A stretch of DNA of 64,000 nucleotides from an uncultured Prevotellaceae bacterium (GTDB lineage: Bacteria > Bacteroidota > Bacteroidia > Bacteroidales > Bacteroidaceae): NCBI GenBank assembly GCA_946415645.1, contig CAMKTJ010000004.1, positions 42,134 through 106,133 on the forward strand. The letters are read 5' to 3'. The position numbers and the translations under genes are program-made. How positions within the stretch are numbered: the first letter of the stretch is position 1; each line of letters opens with the position of its first letter. Below, piece after piece: positions 45,779 through 54,249 of this stretch. A model generated the notes under the pieces. It was not told the DNA's origin and searched no databases. It worked only from the letters and a program-made list of their open reading frames with translations.

Positions 45779-45862
45779 TGTGCGAAGATAGGGAACAGTT
45801 TGTGCGAACTTCGGGAAGATTTTGTGCGAAAAGCTGGTGCATTCAGTGCGAGGAATAGGAAC
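45779..45862 (-). repeat. Inverted iterons of the putative replication origin (four copies)
   Basis: TGTGCGAAGATAGGGAAC (45779), TGTGCGAACTTCGGGAAG (45801), TGTGCGAAAAGCTGGTGC (45823) and AGTGCGAGGAATAGGAAC (45845) are reverse complements of the direct iteron consensus and start at exact 22-bp steps. Confidence 0.9.
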
Positions 45863-45949
45863 ACTTTACTCTTTTCCCTCATCCATAATATAATTATCAT
45901 CTTATTATGATTCCTTATATTATGACATTGAACATTTGGTATTTTTGAC

Positions 45950-46250
45950 ACTTACCTATTTAAATATACACATACTCAAATATTCGGATACTTGTATTCT
46001 TAAAGATGGAGATATCTGGACATTTGCATTTTTTGTGTATTTGAAGATTTATGTATTTGTATACCTGAATTTCTAGATATTGAAGTATGTAGGTATTGAA
46101 GAATATATTTTGATATACAAGTATACTGAAATATCTGTAAATATGTGTAAATATCTGATAGACTGTACACGTATTTCCTCGGGAAAGTTGGAAAATATAT
46201 AAGGATTTGAATACTTTTATACGTAAATATCTGAAAATATTTGAATATTT
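45950..46250 (+). repeat. AT-rich ATATNTG repeats upstream of parA
   Basis: Degenerate short units such as AAATATCTG, ATATCTGG, GTATTTG and ATATTGAAG recur throughout. The densest run is at 46128-46168 and 46223-46250. A similar patch follows parA. They are candidate partition (centromere) sites or parA operators. Confidence 0.5.
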
Positions 46251-46251
46251 C

Positions 46252-46282
46252 TTTGTTCTTTCAGAATAAAAATCTAATTTTG
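46252..46282 (+). promoter_or_regulatory. Promoter of parA
   Basis: TTTG (46252-46255), 19 bp, TAATTTTG (46275-46282), then 35 bp to the ATG. Confidence 0.8.
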
Positions 46283-46317
46283 CCTCCGAAAGTTAATATT
46301 TAGACCCGTTTCATCGT

Positions 46318-47205
46318 ATGTCACAAGTTATTTCTTTATTACATGATAAAGGTGGTTGTGCTAAGACAACCTCTTGTGTTAATCTCGGTTTTGCATTATG
46401 GTTGTTAGGGAAAAAGGTGTTACTTATTGACACTGACCCTCAGTGTAATATGACTGATACTGTTGACAAGACGGTACATCTTGAAGCTGAAAGTACCATT
46501 TATGAATGGCTTCATGATTTCAAGCCTGGAGAGATGAGATCTCTTCCCATCTACACTAGATATGATGGTTTGGATTACGTTCCTGGTAGTCATAGTATGA
46601 GTAACATTAATGCCGAGTTGCAATTGATGTACAATCGTGAGCATAGACTTGAGAACTTTCTGAACACAGTTGATCCGGAGTCTGGTGCGAAGATTAGGAA
46701 CATGTATGATTATATCTTCATTGATTGCGCACCAGGAGGTGAGACACTTATGAACACTAATGCTCTTGTTGCCAGTGATTATGTGATTGTTCCAACTGAA
46801 GCCGGTATCTACAGCTTACAGGGTTTGCCTAGATTGTTGGATTACATAGAGAAGGTTAGAACACAGTTACATTGTCCTGTTTCTATATTAGGTTATCTTC
46901 TGGTACGTTGGGATGCCCGAAAAGCTATCAGCAAGGAAGTAAAAGCTTATTACAGTAATCAAGACGAGGTGAAGGCCCCACTCTTCCCGGTTAATATACG
47001 TGAATGTGTCAGGTGTACAGAGAGTGTGGCATACGAGATGTCTCTCTTTGAGTATAGCCCAGACTGTACAGCTGCCGATGATTATATGCGTGTGGCAGAA
47101 TATATGATAGGCAGAAAGGCGCGTCCCAAGACATGGACACCAGTTCGTTGGGGACAAATAGCAAATACAGCATTCAAGCGTTTCATGAAGGAGAGGGAGG
47201 CATAA
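46318..47205 (+). CDS. parA: ParA-type partition ATPase
   Basis: 295 residues of deviant-Walker ATPase. The Walker A motif KGGCAKTT lies at about 11-18, the A' region is LLIDTDPQCN and Walker B is YIFIDCAPGG. There is no N-terminal helix-turn-helix, so it is of the short (type Ib-like or chromosomal Soj-like) length, with a basic C-terminus. It would position replicon copies in the cell together with a DNA-binding partner. It lies beside a Rep gene and iterons, and is followed 77 bp later by a small probable partner gene. Both flanks carry ATATNTG repeats. Confidence 0.92.
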   Translation: MSQVISLLHDKGGCAKTTSCVNLGFALWLLGKKVLLIDTDPQCNMTDTVDKTVHLEAESTIYEWLHDFKPGEMRSLPIYTRYDGLDYVPGSHSMSNINAELQLMYNREHRLENFLNTVDPESGAKIRNMYDYIFIDCAPGGETLMNTNALVASDYVIVPTEAGIYSLQGLPRLLDYIEKVRTQLHCPVSILGYLLVRWDARKAISKEVKAYYSNQDEVKAPLFPVNIRECVRCTESVAYEMSLFEYSPDCTAADDYMRVAEYMIGRKARPKTWTPVRWGQIANTAFKRFMKEREA

Positions 47206-47282
47206 CACATAGATATGTAGACATCTGGGTGTTTGGATATCCAAATATTTGAAAATATACAAACATATAAACATTTGCATAT
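47206..47282 (+). repeat. AT-rich ATATNTG repeats between parA and the next gene
   Basis: Includes GGATATCCAAATATTTGAAA, ATATACAAACATATAAACAT and TTGCATAT, similar in type to the patch upstream of parA. Confidence 0.5.
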
Positions 47283-47654
47283 ATGGCTATTAAGAAAGGA
47301 AGTTTACCTATAGCACAGGTAGCAAAGGATGCCAGCAGAAACTTTGTACAACCAGTTCCTCTGGCCACAAATGAGGCAGTACGAACACAGATTGTACAGG
47401 AGACCCCTGCACCTAAAGCTCTGAAGAGAGTATGTAAGATTCAGAAGGTAGGTGGTTTTTCATTCTTTACTTCTGAAGAGGATAGGAATGCGCTGGATTT
47501 TATAGCTTTCCGTAATAAGTTCGAAAAGCAGAATGTTGTCCGTGCGGCATTGCATCAGTTCTTGCAGCAGCACTACCAAGATGGGGTGGGACTCGACCAA
47601 GCTGCACTTGCGCAGTTGGCCGAGTATGAGAATTCCATCTATGAATGGGTATAG
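47283..47654 (+). CDS. Small basic protein, putative partition partner of ParA
   Basis: 123 residues with no family I recognise. The first half is basic and probably disordered (KALKRVCKIQK). The second (about 56-100: GGFSFFTSEEDRNALDFIAF, NVVRAALHQFLQQHY) has a strand and two helices in the order of a ribbon-helix-helix DNA-binding domain. Size, order and position directly after parA match ParG/ParB-type centromere-binding partners of small partition systems. No parB with a ParB/Srx domain is present. The role is inferred from context. Confidence 0.6.
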   Translation: MAIKKGSLPIAQVAKDASRNFVQPVPLATNEAVRTQIVQETPAPKALKRVCKIQKVGGFSFFTSEEDRNALDFIAFRNKFEKQNVVRAALHQFLQQHYQDGVGLDQAALAQLAEYENSIYEWV

Positions 47655-47670
47655 GGTAGGGGAGTAGAAA

Positions 47671-49011
47671 TTACTCCTTTACCAGACAGGCGTCTAAAAG
47701 GGTGGCAATGGCTTCACGGTCAAGATGCTGCCCAATAAAGACGAGTTTCTGCATCCTGTCTCCGTATTGCTCGTCCCAATCGCGACGCAATCCTTCGTTC
47801 TTCTGCATGAATGCTTCAAGTTCCCCTTTGGGCATGGTTGCATACCATTGACCAGCATTTGTCAGTTTAACTTGCTTGCCAGCCTGTTCGAATAGGTAGC
47901 ACATATCCTCTTCACCTTTGAAGTAGCAGATACCTTTGGCGCGGATGATGTTTTTGGGCCACAGGCGGGCAACAAAATGATCAAAGTTGCTTAGGTCGAG
48001 GGGCTGACGACGGTAATACACGTATGTGCCGATGCCATATTCTTCAGCCTCACCTTCTCCGTGATGATGGTGGTGGCATCCACAGTGACAATGCTCATCA
48101 TGGTGATGGTGGTGCCCACACTCAGGACAAACCTCTTCGTCATCTTCATCATGATCATCGTGGTGGTGATGATGATGTTCGCATTCTTCAGAATGGTGAT
48201 GATGGTGCTCTTCTCCTTCATGTTCCTTGTCTGAATGGTGGTGATGCTTTTCCTCCTCTTCGTCTGGATGATGATTCTCTATTTCGTTAATCCAGGCAGC
48301 AGATGTCGCTACTTCATTAAAATCAAACAGGTTGGTATCCAGAATCTTATTTAAATCTACATCTCCGTAGTTACATTCTATGATTTCTGCTTTGGGTTGA
48401 AGGGCACGAAGTATTTGCTTTGTCCTTTCCAAGTCATGCGGTTCAACTTCTGCAGCTTTGTTCAGCAGGATAATATTGCAGAACTCTATTTGCTGGATAA
48501 CAAGATTCTCTATGTCATCTTCCTCCAGGTTCTGCTTCATCAGGTCATTACCGTTAGCGAACTCATCTTTGAGACGTAAGGCATCAACAACTGTAACGAT
48601 GCAGTCGAGTTGTGGAACTCCGTTCTTCAGAACCTCGGGAGCCATGGAAGGGATGGAACAGATGGTCTGGGCAATAGGAGCAGGTTCGCATATTCCGCTA
48701 GCCTCAATAACAATGTAGTCGAAACGCTTCATGGCAATGATGTCATAAAGCTGTTGTACCAGATCCATCTTTAGGGTACAGCAGATGCAGCCATTCTGTA
48801 GCGCCACCAGACTATCATCAGCCTGGTTTACTATTCCGCCTTTCTGAATCAGGTCGGCATCAATGTTAACTTCGCCAATATCGTTTACAATTACGGCAAA
48901 GCGTATACCTTTCTGGTTTGAGAGAATGCGATTTAATAATGTTGTCTTACCGCTGCCCAAATAGCCTGTGAGCAGCAAAACGGGGATATCGTACTTGTTC
49001 ATCTGTTGCAT
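47671..49011 (-). CDS. COG0523 (CobW/ZNG1-type) GTPase with extreme His-rich metal-binding insert
   Basis: 446 residues. G1/P-loop GYLGSGKTT (16-24), the family metal motif CxCC in GCICC (75-78), Walker B/G3 in YIVIEASGICEP and G4 LLNK. Between the GTPase and the C-terminal CobW_C domain (about 330-446) lies a segment (247-317) with 31 histidines and 6 cysteines in 71 residues. Such proteins are metallochaperones that deliver zinc (or cobalt) under starvation. The His-rich insert probably stores or senses zinc. It is monocistronic with its own promoter. Zinc is the likely metal, but this is inference. Confidence 0.9.
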   Translation of the reverse strand: MQQMNKYDIPVLLLTGYLGSGKTTLLNRILSNQKGIRFAVIVNDIGEVNIDADLIQKGGIVNQADDSLVALQNGCICCTLKMDLVQQLYDIIAMKRFDYIVIEASGICEPAPIAQTICSIPSMAPEVLKNGVPQLDCIVTVVDALRLKDEFANGNDLMKQNLEEDDIENLVIQQIEFCNIILLNKAAEVEPHDLERTKQILRALQPKAEIIECNYGDVDLNKILDTNLFDFNEVATSAAWINEIENHHPDEEEEKHHHHSDKEHEGEEHHHHHSEECEHHHHHHDDHDEDDEEVCPECGHHHHHDEHCHCGCHHHHHGEGEAEEYGIGTYVYYRRQPLDLSNFDHFVARLWPKNIIRAKGICYFKGEEDMCYLFEQAGKQVKLTNAGQWYATMPKGELEAFMQKNEGLRRDWDEQYGDRMQKLVFIGQHLDREAIATLLDACLVKE

Positions 49012-49030
49012 TGTTTTTTAATTTGGAATG

Positions 49031-49062
49031 CAAAGTTACATCTTTTTACATTCAGCGACAAA
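49031..49062 (-). promoter_or_regulatory. Promoter of the COG0523 GTPase gene
   Basis: TTTG (complement of 49059-49062), 20 bp, TAACTTTG (complement of 49031-49038) on the minus strand, 20 bp before the start codon. No clear operator palindrome was seen. Confidence 0.7.
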
Positions 49063-49144
49063 TAAATAGATATTTATTTCCTTCATTAGGATTTTTTGTT
49101 TAATTTTGCCATTTGATAGTATAAAAACTGACACAAATAGTATA

Positions 49145-49159
49145 ATGCAAACAGTATAA
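49145..49159 (+). other. Four-codon upstream ORF overlapping the CotH start
   Basis: A tandem copy of AGTATAATGCAAAC gives a first ATG at 49145 that reads MQTV and stops with TAA at 49157-49159. This TAA shares its last A with the ATG of the long gene (TAATG). Confidence 0.55.
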
Positions 49160-52100
49160 TGCAAACGCCCAAAAACAATATATTTCTTACCTTAGCTTTA
49201 TTATTTTTATCTATTGGTTTAGTGAGTGCCCAGTCGACTGCGGAAAAACTTTCAGGAACACCCATCGGATCTACAAGCGTGGATTATAGTACTGGAAAAG
49301 CATCTACAACTGTTAATACTCCCGCCTGTGCTTTTGATGGTGACACCAAGACATTCTATGCGTCTTTTGATAGAAGCAGGACTTGGGTAGGTCTGGATTT
49401 GGGTACTCCCCATGTAATAACCAGGGTAGGGTGGTGTCCCAGAGAGTCTCAGCCAACGCGTGTCCAGTTGGGCATCTTTGAGGGTTCCAATAGCCCCGAC
49501 TTCTTGGATGCCGTTCCCCTTTACCTGATTCCTGAAGGTGGAACCGCCAACAAGTTGGATTATGCAGATATAAATGTAAGCAGAGGGTTCCGTTATGTTC
49601 GTTATGTAGGTCCCAATGATGTGCGTTGTAACATAGGAGAGTTGGAGTTCTACGGTTATGAGGGTGAGGGCGACGACAGCAAGTTCTACCAAATAACCAA
49701 TCTGCCTACTGTTAGCATTCATACCAAAGTCGGTTATGACCCTAAGGATAAGGTCAATGATTTGGAATCATTCCTCACCATCACTTATGACAATGGTACC
49801 CGCATTCAGGAGTACCCAATTCTTACCAGGGGTAGGGGAAATGCTTCTTGGGGATTTCCTAAGAAGCCGTGGCGTATCAAGTTCAATGATGGTAAGAGCC
49901 ATCACATGCTCAAGGGTTCTCCTCTTGAGAGTCCTGCCAAGGCTAAGAAGTGGACGCTTATCAACAACTATGGCGACAAGACGCTGATGCGTAACATCCT
50001 GGCTTTCGAGACCAGTCGTCGCCTGAATATGCCCTACACCGTTTACTGCCAGCCTGTGGATGTTATCATGAACGGCGAGTATAAAGGTTGCTATCAGCTC
50101 TGTGATCAGATAAGTATAGACCCCAACCGTGTTCCTATTGTGGAGATGACGCCAGAGGATAATGAAGACCCGCTTGTCACGGGTGGATATTTGATAGAGA
50201 TTGACGCCTATGCCAGTCAGGAGCCTTCTTGGTTTACCAGTAGCAAGGGAATCCCTGTTACTATCAAGTCACCAGATTCCGATGAAATTACTACCGCGCA
50301 GAGCAAGTATATAAAGAATTACTTCAATTTGCTTGAGACAGATCTCTGGAAGTCCAAATATGCTGATCCCGTTGAGGGTTTCCGTCGCCGACTGGACCTT
50401 GAGAGTTTCCTGAAGCATTTCCTTGTGGGAGAGTTCTCGGGCAATATGGATACGTATTGGAGTACATATATGTACAAGAACCGCGAGGAAGACCAATTCA
50501 CAGTTGCTCCATGTTGGGATTTCGACCTTGCATTCGATAATGACCAACGTATCTATCCTGTAAACGGTCGTTCTGACTGGGCCTATACTGGCGGTAGTGC
50601 AGCGGGCGATGGCAGGATGAGGAATTTTGTATCCCGTATTCTTTCTGACAAAGCTGCCAAGCAGCAGCTTGTTGATATATGGTCAGATATGCGTGACCGT
50701 GGTATCTTCACCGCCGAGTCTTTTGTAGCCTATGTTGACAGCACGGCTCAGGTGCTTGATGCATCCCAGAGGCTCAATTTTATCCGCTGGCCTATCCTGA
50801 ATTCCAGAGTACATCAGAATGTGTCTGCCCTTGGCAGTTACGAGGCCGAGGTGGAGGTGGTGCGTAAGTATTGCCGTGAGCGTATTGCATGGATAGACAA
50901 CTTCCTGAATTACAAGGCTGCGCCTGTATATAAGGACAGCACCTATTATATCTCCAATGCAGAGGAGCTGATGGCCTTTGCCTATGCTGTCAGCAAAGGA
51001 GCCAATGGCTCTGATGCCTATCTGACGGCTGATATAGATATGTCAGCCTATTCTGCCGAATATGTTCCCATAGGAACTGGGACTAAGCCATACCGTGGAA
51101 CCTTCAACGGAAAGAATCACCGCATTCTCAACCTCAAAATTAGTGGAGAGAATAACTTTGGTGTCTTCGGAACTGTTACGGGTGGTGCCACCATCAAGAA
51201 CTTTGTTCTGGACAGCAGCAGTTCCATCAGTGGTGGTGCTTATGTAGGTATTGTAGGTGCAAGTTCAGGTTCAGGCCTCATTACCATTTCATGCGTGGGC
51301 AACGAGGCTGATATCACCGGTACGGGTCAGAATGTGGCTGGTATCATAGGTTGTAATATGAACTCATCTTGCGAGTTCTTCCTTTCAGACTGTTACAATA
51401 CGGGTACTATATCAGGAAGTAAGGAGAGTGCTTCTATCTGCGGATGGACAGGCAATGACGGTGTTATCCAGAACTGTTGGAATATCGGAACGGTTAACGG
51501 ATACGATTGGGGTCACGACATGGCCCGTGGTAACTCCATGCTGGATAACTGCTATAGCACCTTCGGTGATCAGGTTACCAGCATTACTATGGGACCTGTC
51601 ACCAGTGGAGAGTTGTGCTATAACCTGAACAAGGGTGCCACGGAAAGTATTTGCTGGTATCAAACATTGGGTACTGACGGTCATCCAGTCTTTGAAAACT
51701 CACATTATACCGTTTACAAGGCAGAAAACGGAACATATTACTGCAAGAATAATCTGAAGGGCGATATTAACAATGACGGAAAGGTTACTGACGAAGATAT
51801 CTCGCTCCTTCTGGATTATATCATGAATCCTATAGACACAGATTTCCCTGTTTATAGAGCAGACATGAACAATGATAATTCGTTGGACATCTATGACGTT
51901 GTGGCCATACGTAATTACATAGATGGTAATCTTCAGAAGGAGGAGTTCTTTACGGCTCGCCTTTACGCTGCCAACACCACCATAAAGGCAGGTGGAACGC
52001 GCAAGGTCAATGTCACCCTGTCGGCATCCCAGATGGCCACAGCTTGGCAAGCCGACATAAAGTGCGGTTCCATGCTTTCTGTCAAGCCAGAGTCTATACA

Positions 52101-52776
52101 GCTGGGAACTATCGTCTCAGAATCACACGTTGTCAGGGTAGGGCAGACAAAGGATGGCATCAGGCTCCTTGTCTATTCTCCCACCCAGGAACCCCTTCTT
52201 AATCGTACAGGTGCAGCATTCTACTTTGTGCTGGATGCCGACTCAGCCTTCACGGATGTCTCTACTTTCACCCTAAGCAACATCCGTGTGGCAGCTGCTG
52301 ACGGCTCACATGCAGAGGTAGGTGATGCATCATATAACGCTACATTTGCCAAGACCTATGTCAGCAGCATTGTATTCCCTGAATCGGATGTCACCATCAT
52401 GCAGGGCAGTCAGTCAACTCTTACACCTACCGTTTTGCCAGTCTTGGCAACCAACAAAGTGCTCACCTGGTCAACCTCAGATGCTACTATAGCTTCTGTG
52501 GATCAGCAGGGCAATGTAGTGGTAGGGAATCTTGGTGATGCTGTTGTTACGGCAACAGCTACTGACGGTAGTCGCATTACCGGTAGTGTAAACATTCACG
52601 TAGAGGATCCCATGGTAGTAGGTATCAGACCCATCCCCAGCCCCTCCCGTGATGGAGGGGAGATATACGACCTTGTTGGTCGTAGGGTGCAAGGTGCAAG
52701 GAGTAAGGGGCAAGAGAATTCTTCACTCAAGAAGGGAGTTTACATCGTAAACGGTCAGAAAGTATTCGTCAAATAA
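49159..52776 (+). CDS. Multidomain secreted CotH kinase-like protein (discoidin, CotH, GLUG, dockerin, Ig-like, T9SS-like tail)
   Basis: 1205 residues. In order: signal peptide (1-24); F5/8-type C domain (about 50-168: AFDGDTKTFYASF, WVGLDLG); CotH domain (about 180-570: RGRGNASWGFPKKPWRIKF, MNGEYKGCYQLCDQIS, APCWDFDLAFDND); GLUG-type repeats (about 600-820); two dockerin-like calcium loops (868-925: GDINNDGKVTDEDISLLLDY, ADMNNDNSLDIYDVVAIRNY); a cohesin-like beta domain; a BIG2 Ig-like domain (about 1065-1150); and the tail IYDLVGRRV...KKGVYIVNGQKVFVK. The tail is interrupted by residues from a GGTGCAA microrepeat and preceded by a REP-like palindrome. It is probably an extracellular surface protein; the kinase target is unknown. 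Confidence 0.85.
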   Translation: MQTPKNNIFLTLALLFLSIGLVSAQSTAEKLSGTPIGSTSVDYSTGKASTTVNTPACAFDGDTKTFYASFDRSRTWVGLDLGTPHVITRVGWCPRESQPTRVQLGIFEGSNSPDFLDAVPLYLIPEGGTANKLDYADINVSRGFRYVRYVGPNDVRCNIGELEFYGYEGEGDDSKFYQITNLPTVSIHTKVGYDPKDKVNDLESFLTITYDNGTRIQEYPILTRGRGNASWGFPKKPWRIKFNDGKSHHMLKGSPLESPAKAKKWTLINNYGDKTLMRNILAFETSRRLNMPYTVYCQPVDVIMNGEYKGCYQLCDQISIDPNRVPIVEMTPEDNEDPLVTGGYLIEIDAYASQEPSWFTSSKGIPVTIKSPDSDEITTAQSKYIKNYFNLLETDLWKSKYADPVEGFRRRLDLESFLKHFLVGEFSGNMDTYWSTYMYKNREEDQFTVAPCWDFDLAFDNDQRIYPVNGRSDWAYTGGSAAGDGRMRNFVSRILSDKAAKQQLVDIWSDMRDRGIFTAESFVAYVDSTAQVLDASQRLNFIRWPILNSRVHQNVSALGSYEAEVEVVRKYCRERIAWIDNFLNYKAAPVYKDSTYYISNAEELMAFAYAVSKGANGSDAYLTADIDMSAYSAEYVPIGTGTKPYRGTFNGKNHRILNLKISGENNFGVFGTVTGGATIKNFVLDSSSSISGGAYVGIVGASSGSGLITISCVGNEADITGTGQNVAGIIGCNMNSSCEFFLSDCYNTGTISGSKESASICGWTGNDGVIQNCWNIGTVNGYDWGHDMARGNSMLDNCYSTFGDQVTSITMGPVTSGELCYNLNKGATESICWYQTLGTDGHPVFENSHYTVYKAENGTYYCKNNLKGDINNDGKVTDEDISLLLDYIMNPIDTDFPVYRADMNNDNSLDIYDVVAIRNYIDGNLQKEEFFTARLYAANTTIKAGGTRKVNVTLSASQMATAWQADIKCGSMLSVKPESIQLGTIVSESHVVRVGQTKDGIRLLVYSPTQEPLLNRTGAAFYFVLDADSAFTDVSTFTLSNIRVAAADGSHAEVGDASYNATFAKTYVSSIVFPESDVTIMQGSQSTLTPTVLPVLATNKVLTWSTSDATIASVDQQGNVVVGNLGDAVVTATATDGSRITGSVNIHVEDPMVVGIRPIPSPSRDGGEIYDLVGRRVQGARSKGQENSSLKKGVYIVNGQKVFVK
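52631..52662 (+). repeat. REP-like palindrome inside the CotH coding sequence
   Basis: CCCCTCC-CGTGAT-GGAGGGG, preceded by ATCCCCAG, encodes IPSPSRDGGE just before the T9SS-like tail. Confidence 0.7.
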
Positions 52777-52813
52777 TAAATAAATTACTAACCAATAACC
52801 AATATTAAAAGAT

Positions 52814-54199
52814 ATGACACTGATTAAATCCATTTCCGGAATCCGCGGAACCATAGGAGGCAGGGCAGGCGATACGCTCAATCCCCTGGATATCGTCAAG
52901 TTCACGTCGGCTTATGCCACACTGATACGTCGTACCACCAAGGTACAGAGTAATAAGATTGTTGTGGGTCGTGATGCCCGCATCTCAGGTCCCATGGTCA
53001 AGAATGTTGTCTGTGGAACCCTTATGGGTATGGGCTTTGATGTTGTTAACATCGGTTTGGCCACTACTCCCACCACCGAGATTGCTGTTACCATGGAGGG
53101 CGCCTGTGGTGGTATCATCATTACTGCCAGCCATAACCCCCGTATGTGGAATGCCTTGAAGTTGCTCAACGAGAAGGGCGAGTTCCTGAACAAGCAGGAG
53201 GGTAACGAGGTGCTTCGTATTGCCGAGGCAGAGGACTTCGAGTATGCCGATGTCGATCACCTGGGCAGCTACCGTGAGGATGACAGCTACGATCAGAAGC
53301 ACATAGATATGGTATTGGGCCTCGACCTTGTGGATGTTGAAGCCATCAAGAAGGCCAACTTCCGTGTTGCCTTCGACAGTGTGAACAGCGTCGGTGGTGT
53401 TATCCTGCCCAAGTTGTTCCAGCAGTTGGGCGTTCAGACTGTAACAGGTCTCTTTACTGAGCCTACTGGCGACTTCCAGCACAACCCCGAACCCCTGGAG
53501 AAGAACCTTGCAGACATCAAGGCGCTCATGCAGAAGGGTGGTCATGATATAGGCTTTGTTGTCGACCCCGATGTTGACCGTCTGGCCCTGTTCTGCGAGG
53601 ATGGCACCATGTATGGCGAGGAATACACCCTTGTCACCGTTGCCGACTACATCCTGCAGCACACCCCCGGCAATACCGTCAGCAACCTCAGCAGTACCCG
53701 TGCCCTGCGCGATGTAACCCGCAAGTACGGATGCGAGTACAATGCCGCTGCCGTTGGCGAGGTGAATGTTGTTACCAAGATGAAGGAGACCGGCGCTGTC
53801 ATTGGCGGCGAGGGCAATGGCGGAGTAATCTATCCTGCTGCCCACTACGGTCGTGATGCCTTGGTAGGTATTGCCCTCATCCTTACCTATCTGGCCAAGA
53901 AGGGTATGAAGACCAGTGAGCTGCGTGCCACCTATCCTCCTTATTTCATTGCCAAGAACCGCATCGACCTCACTCCCGATACTGATGTAGATGCTATCCT
54001 GGCTAAGGTTAAGGAACTCTACAAGAACGAGGAGGTAAATGATATAGACGGTGTTAAGATTGACTTCCCCGACAAGTGGGTTCACCTGCGCAAGTCTAAC
54101 ACCGAGCCCATCATCCGTGTCTATAGCGAGGCCAGTACTATGGAGGCTGCCGACGATATAGGCAAGAAGATCATGGACGTTGTCTATAGTATGGTCTGA
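52814..54199 (+). CDS. glmM: Phosphoglucosamine mutase (or phosphohexomutase)
   Basis: 461 residues of the alpha-D-phosphohexomutase family. The phosphoserine loop is in IITASHNP, the metal loop is DPDVDR, the sugar-binding loop GEGNGG and the phosphate-binding loop RKSNTEPI. It converts glucosamine-6-phosphate to glucosamine-1-phosphate for peptidoglycan and LPS. The glmM call is favoured over phosphomannomutase by the GEGNGG/RKSNTEP motifs and by the adjacent nagA. Start at 52814 gives the usual MTLIKSISGIRGT. It is followed 50 bp later by nagA. Confidence 0.88.
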   Translation: MTLIKSISGIRGTIGGRAGDTLNPLDIVKFTSAYATLIRRTTKVQSNKIVVGRDARISGPMVKNVVCGTLMGMGFDVVNIGLATTPTTEIAVTMEGACGGIIITASHNPRMWNALKLLNEKGEFLNKQEGNEVLRIAEAEDFEYADVDHLGSYREDDSYDQKHIDMVLGLDLVDVEAIKKANFRVAFDSVNSVGGVILPKLFQQLGVQTVTGLFTEPTGDFQHNPEPLEKNLADIKALMQKGGHDIGFVVDPDVDRLALFCEDGTMYGEEYTLVTVADYILQHTPGNTVSNLSSTRALRDVTRKYGCEYNAAAVGEVNVVTKMKETGAVIGGEGNGGVIYPAAHYGRDALVGIALILTYLAKKGMKTSELRATYPPYFIAKNRIDLTPDTDVDAILAKVKELYKNEEVNDIDGVKIDFPDKWVHLRKSNTEPIIRVYSEASTMEAADDIGKKIMDVVYSMV

Positions 54200-54203
54200 T
54201 TCA

Positions 54204-54237
54204 ATTATGAATTATGAATTAAGAATTATGAATTAAA
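54204..54237 (+). repeat. GAATTATGAATTA microrepeat between glmM and nagA
   Basis: Two near-identical AATTATGAATTA units with an AAGAATT link fill the gap. Microrepeats of the same design but different sequence occur at 11284, 23894, 27887 and 33470. Confidence 0.5.
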
Positions 54238-54249
54238 GAAAGCACACCT

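Noticed and set aside
47991..48290. Open frames opposite the His-rich segment of the GTPase
   Set aside because: They arise from the CAC/CAT-rich coding strand and have no other support.
52985..54085. 366-codon open frame opposite glmM
   Set aside because: It is an antisense shadow; glmM carries all catalytic motifs on the other strand.
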